The translations under genes and the position numbers were made by a program. 14,820 nucleotides of DNA from UBA1425 sp051881715 (GTDB lineage Bacteria > Bacillota > Clostridia > Oscillospirales > Acutalibacteraceae), in NCBI GenBank assembly GCA_051881715.1, contig JBJEQK010000056.1:1-14820 (forward strand), written 5' to 3'. Below the pieces are notes generated by a model, which searched no databases, was not told where the DNA came from, and saw only the letters and a list, made by a program, of their open reading frames with translations. Shown here one piece after another: positions 13,389 through 14,820 of the stretch. Each line of letters begins with the position of its first letter. The first letter of the stretch is position 1.

Positions 13389-14549
13389 TCAATAATTTTC
13401 GCTGTGTACCTCAAAGAATGCCTTGGGATACTTGCACACAGGGCAGACCTCGGGGGCGGCGGTGCCGACGACGATGTGGCCGCAGTTGCGGCACTCCCAA
13501 ATGGTGATGCCGGCCTTGGCAAAGACCTGCTGGGTCTCCACATTTTTCAGCAGTGCGCGGTAGCGTTCCTCGTGGCGCTTTTCAATGGCGGCGACAGCAC
13601 GGAACTGCTCCGCAAGCTCGTGGAAGCCCTCCTCGTCCGCTTCTCTGGCCATGGTGACGTACATATCCGTCCACTCGGCATTTTCACCCTCTGCGGCGTG
13701 CTCCAAGTTGGCAGGCGTGTCGCCCAGCTCACCCAGCTCCCGGAACCACAGCTTGGCGTGTTCCCGTTCGTTGTCTGCCGTTTGCAAAAACAGTGCGGCG
13801 ATCTGCTCGTAGCCGGCTTGCGCCGCCACACCGGCGAAGTAGGTATACTTATTGCGCGCCTGAGATTCGCCTGCAAAGGCTGTCCAAAGGTTCTTTTCCG
13901 TTTTGGTGCCGGCATATTTGCTGCCGCCGACCTGAACGGTCACCTTTTCAAAATCGGAGGCGGGATGCTTGCAGATGGGGCAGATGAAGTCCGCCGGCAG
14001 CTCCTCGCCCACATATTCGTAGCCGCAGATCTGGCATCTCCAGATCGTCTTGCCCTGCGCTGTCTTGCCGACGGGCTTGGGCTTAATGTTGGCGTGGTAA
14101 TAGGCGTAGGTGGCGGAGGGGACGTTGCTGAGGATCTCGCCCTCGGTCACATTGCCCATAAACAGGATGTGACTGCCCAAGTCCACTTCGCCCGTGACAT
14201 CCACGCTGATATAGGCGTTGGTGCCCAGAGCGATCGCCAAATCGCCGTTGGCGACACGCTTGCAGGCGGAGAAGTCGGCAAACTTGTCCACATCCCTGCC
14301 GGACTGGAATCCGAAGTGCTTGAATGTGTCAAACACGGCGTTCTCCGCCAGAACGGAGGCGGTGAATTTTTTGCTGCGGCGAATCATTTCGCAGGTGAGG
14401 TTCGCCTTGTTGACGCTGACGCTGACGGTCAGCGGGTCGGAAGCGATCTGGGCGACGGTGTTGGTGATGCAGCCGTTGTCCTTGCCGTTCTCGTGTGCGG
14501 TCAGGACAAACAGCCCGTAGCTGATGGTGTTGAATACTTTCTGATCCAT
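13389..14549 (-). CDS. Flavin reductase-rubredoxin-rubrerythrin-rubredoxin fusion protein
   Basis: A 386-residue, four-part redox protein, probably a cytosolic NAD(P)H-dependent peroxide or oxygen scavenger. Residues 1-155 form a flavin reductase-like FMN-binding domain. Next is a rubredoxin-like iron site, CQIC and CPIC (Cys172, Cys175, Cys190, Cys193). A rubrerythrin four-helix domain (about 215-340) has the diiron ligand set Glu228, Glu261-x2-His264, Glu292 or nearby, Glu307 or nearby, and Glu323-x2-His326. A second rubredoxin-like site closes the protein (Cys353, Cys356, Cys369, Cys372). The first two domains together match the high molecular weight rubredoxin of Clostridia. The fusion would let electrons pass from NAD(P)H through FMN and iron to the diiron centre in one chain. 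The ATG has AGGAGG a few bases upstream, and the gene has its own promoter. Confidence 0.92.
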   Translation of the reverse strand: MDQKVFNTISYGLFVLTAHENGKDNGCITNTVAQIASDPLTVSVSVNKANLTCEMIRRSKKFTASVLAENAVFDTFKHFGFQSGRDVDKFADFSACKRVANGDLAIALGTNAYISVDVTGEVDLGSHILFMGNVTEGEILSNVPSATYAYYHANIKPKPVGKTAQGKTIWRCQICGYEYVGEELPADFICPICKHPASDFEKVTVQVGGSKYAGTKTEKNLWTAFAGESQARNKYTYFAGVAAQAGYEQIAALFLQTADNEREHAKLWFRELGELGDTPANLEHAAEGENAEWTDMYVTMAREADEEGFHELAEQFRAVAAIEKRHEERYRALLKNVETQQVFAKAGITIWECRNCGHIVVGTAAPEVCPVCKYPKAFFEVHSENY

Positions 14550-14621
14550 GGTTTTGACCTCCTGTTGATGTATGTTTAGTTATGGTTAGCTTGCCCGAAA
14601 AAACAGTCTCTACTACATCTT

Positions 14622-14650
14622 ATTATACACAAACATCGGCGAAAGGTCAA
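14622..14650 (-). promoter_or_regulatory. Sigma-A-type promoter for the rubrerythrin fusion gene
   Basis: The minus strand has TTGACC (14650-14645) and TATAAT (14627-14622), 17 bases apart. The predicted start near 14615 leaves a leader of about 65 bases before the ATG at 14549. No convincing PerR box was found, so peroxide control cannot be claimed from the sequence. Confidence 0.8.
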
Positions 14651-14685
14651 GAATGTTCTGCCGCCGTCGGGTGCGGTGTTGGCTT

Positions 14686-14749
14686 AATGAATAATGAAGT
14701 CGCTTCGCGAATGAATAATGCATAATTTCGGTGGCTTTGCAAGCAAAGC
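14686..14749. repeat. Short direct and inverted repeats in right-end intergenic region
   Basis: AATGAATAATG occurs at 14686-14696 and again at 14710-14720, a 24-base spacing. Between them TCGC/GCGA forms a small hairpin (14700-14710). Just beyond, GCTTTGC (14734-14740) and GCAAAGC (14743-14749) are a perfect 7-bp inverted repeat around AA. No gene is visible from 14651 to the window end. The texture is like degenerate intergenic repeats of Clostridia; whether copies exist elsewhere cannot be told here. Confidence 0.5.
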
Positions 14750-14820
14750 ATCAGCTTTTCGTCAAGGCTCCCCTGCGAGGCAATGTCATTAACTTAAGAG
14801 AAAGAGAAAAAAGGTCAGTT

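Noticed and set aside
14600..14640. PerR-like operator near the rubrerythrin promoter
   Set aside because: The AT-rich stretch does not match the TTATAAT-N-ATTATAA dyad well enough.

Overview
The window looks like chromosomal DNA from a Gram-positive anaerobe of the class Clostridia, probably close to the Oscillospiraceae/Ruminococcaceae. The evidence is the Firmicutes gene order phoH-ybeY-dgkA-era-yqzL-recO, GC-rich coding with AT-rich promoters, strong GGAGG ribosome binding sites, two lipoproteins with lipoboxes, an undecaprenol-kinase-type DgkA, and a flavin reductase/rubredoxin/rubrerythrin fusion of the kind found in strict anaerobes. The genus cannot be fixed from the sequence alone.

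Layout. Bases 1-192 carry a cluster of near-perfect hairpins and no credible gene. A minus-strand CDP-glycerol glycerophosphotransferase family gene (193-1431) reads away from a divergent promoter region (1432-1653). From 1654 to 10123 runs a nine- or ten-gene plus-strand cluster: phoH, ybeY, dgkA, era, a small secreted lipoprotein (IseA-like), yqzL (58 codons), recO, mutS2, an ACT-domain protein (UPF0237) and a UPF0210/DUF711 protein. Spacing is very tight, with ATGA overlaps, an 8-base overlap and a 56-base overlap. The cluster ends at a strong, probably bidirectional terminator (10134-10180).

The rest is coded on the minus strand. In transcription order it holds the fused flavin reductase-rubredoxin-rubrerythrin-rubredoxin gene (14549-13389, own promoter), a small lipoprotein (13284-12766, own promoter with a palindrome between -35 and -10), a terminator-like hairpin, then an MBOAT O-acyltransferase and a DHHW-family protein that form a surface-polymer acylation pair. 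The right end (14651-14820) is non-coding and contains short direct and inverted repeats.

How the genes fit together. The plus-strand cluster combines RNA and ribosome maturation (PhoH, YbeY, Era), lipid-carrier salvage (DgkA), recombination (RecO) and MutS2, plus a conserved pair of unknown function. The minus-strand genes deal with envelope polymer modification and peroxide/oxygen defence. I saw no phage, insertion sequence, CRISPR array, tRNA or rRNA. Nothing here amounts to a clearly new system. The best leads are a hairpin that could mask the yqzL ribosome binding site, a promoter with an embedded palindrome, the four-domain rubrerythrin fusion, and the attenuator-like hairpin ahead of the MBOAT gene.
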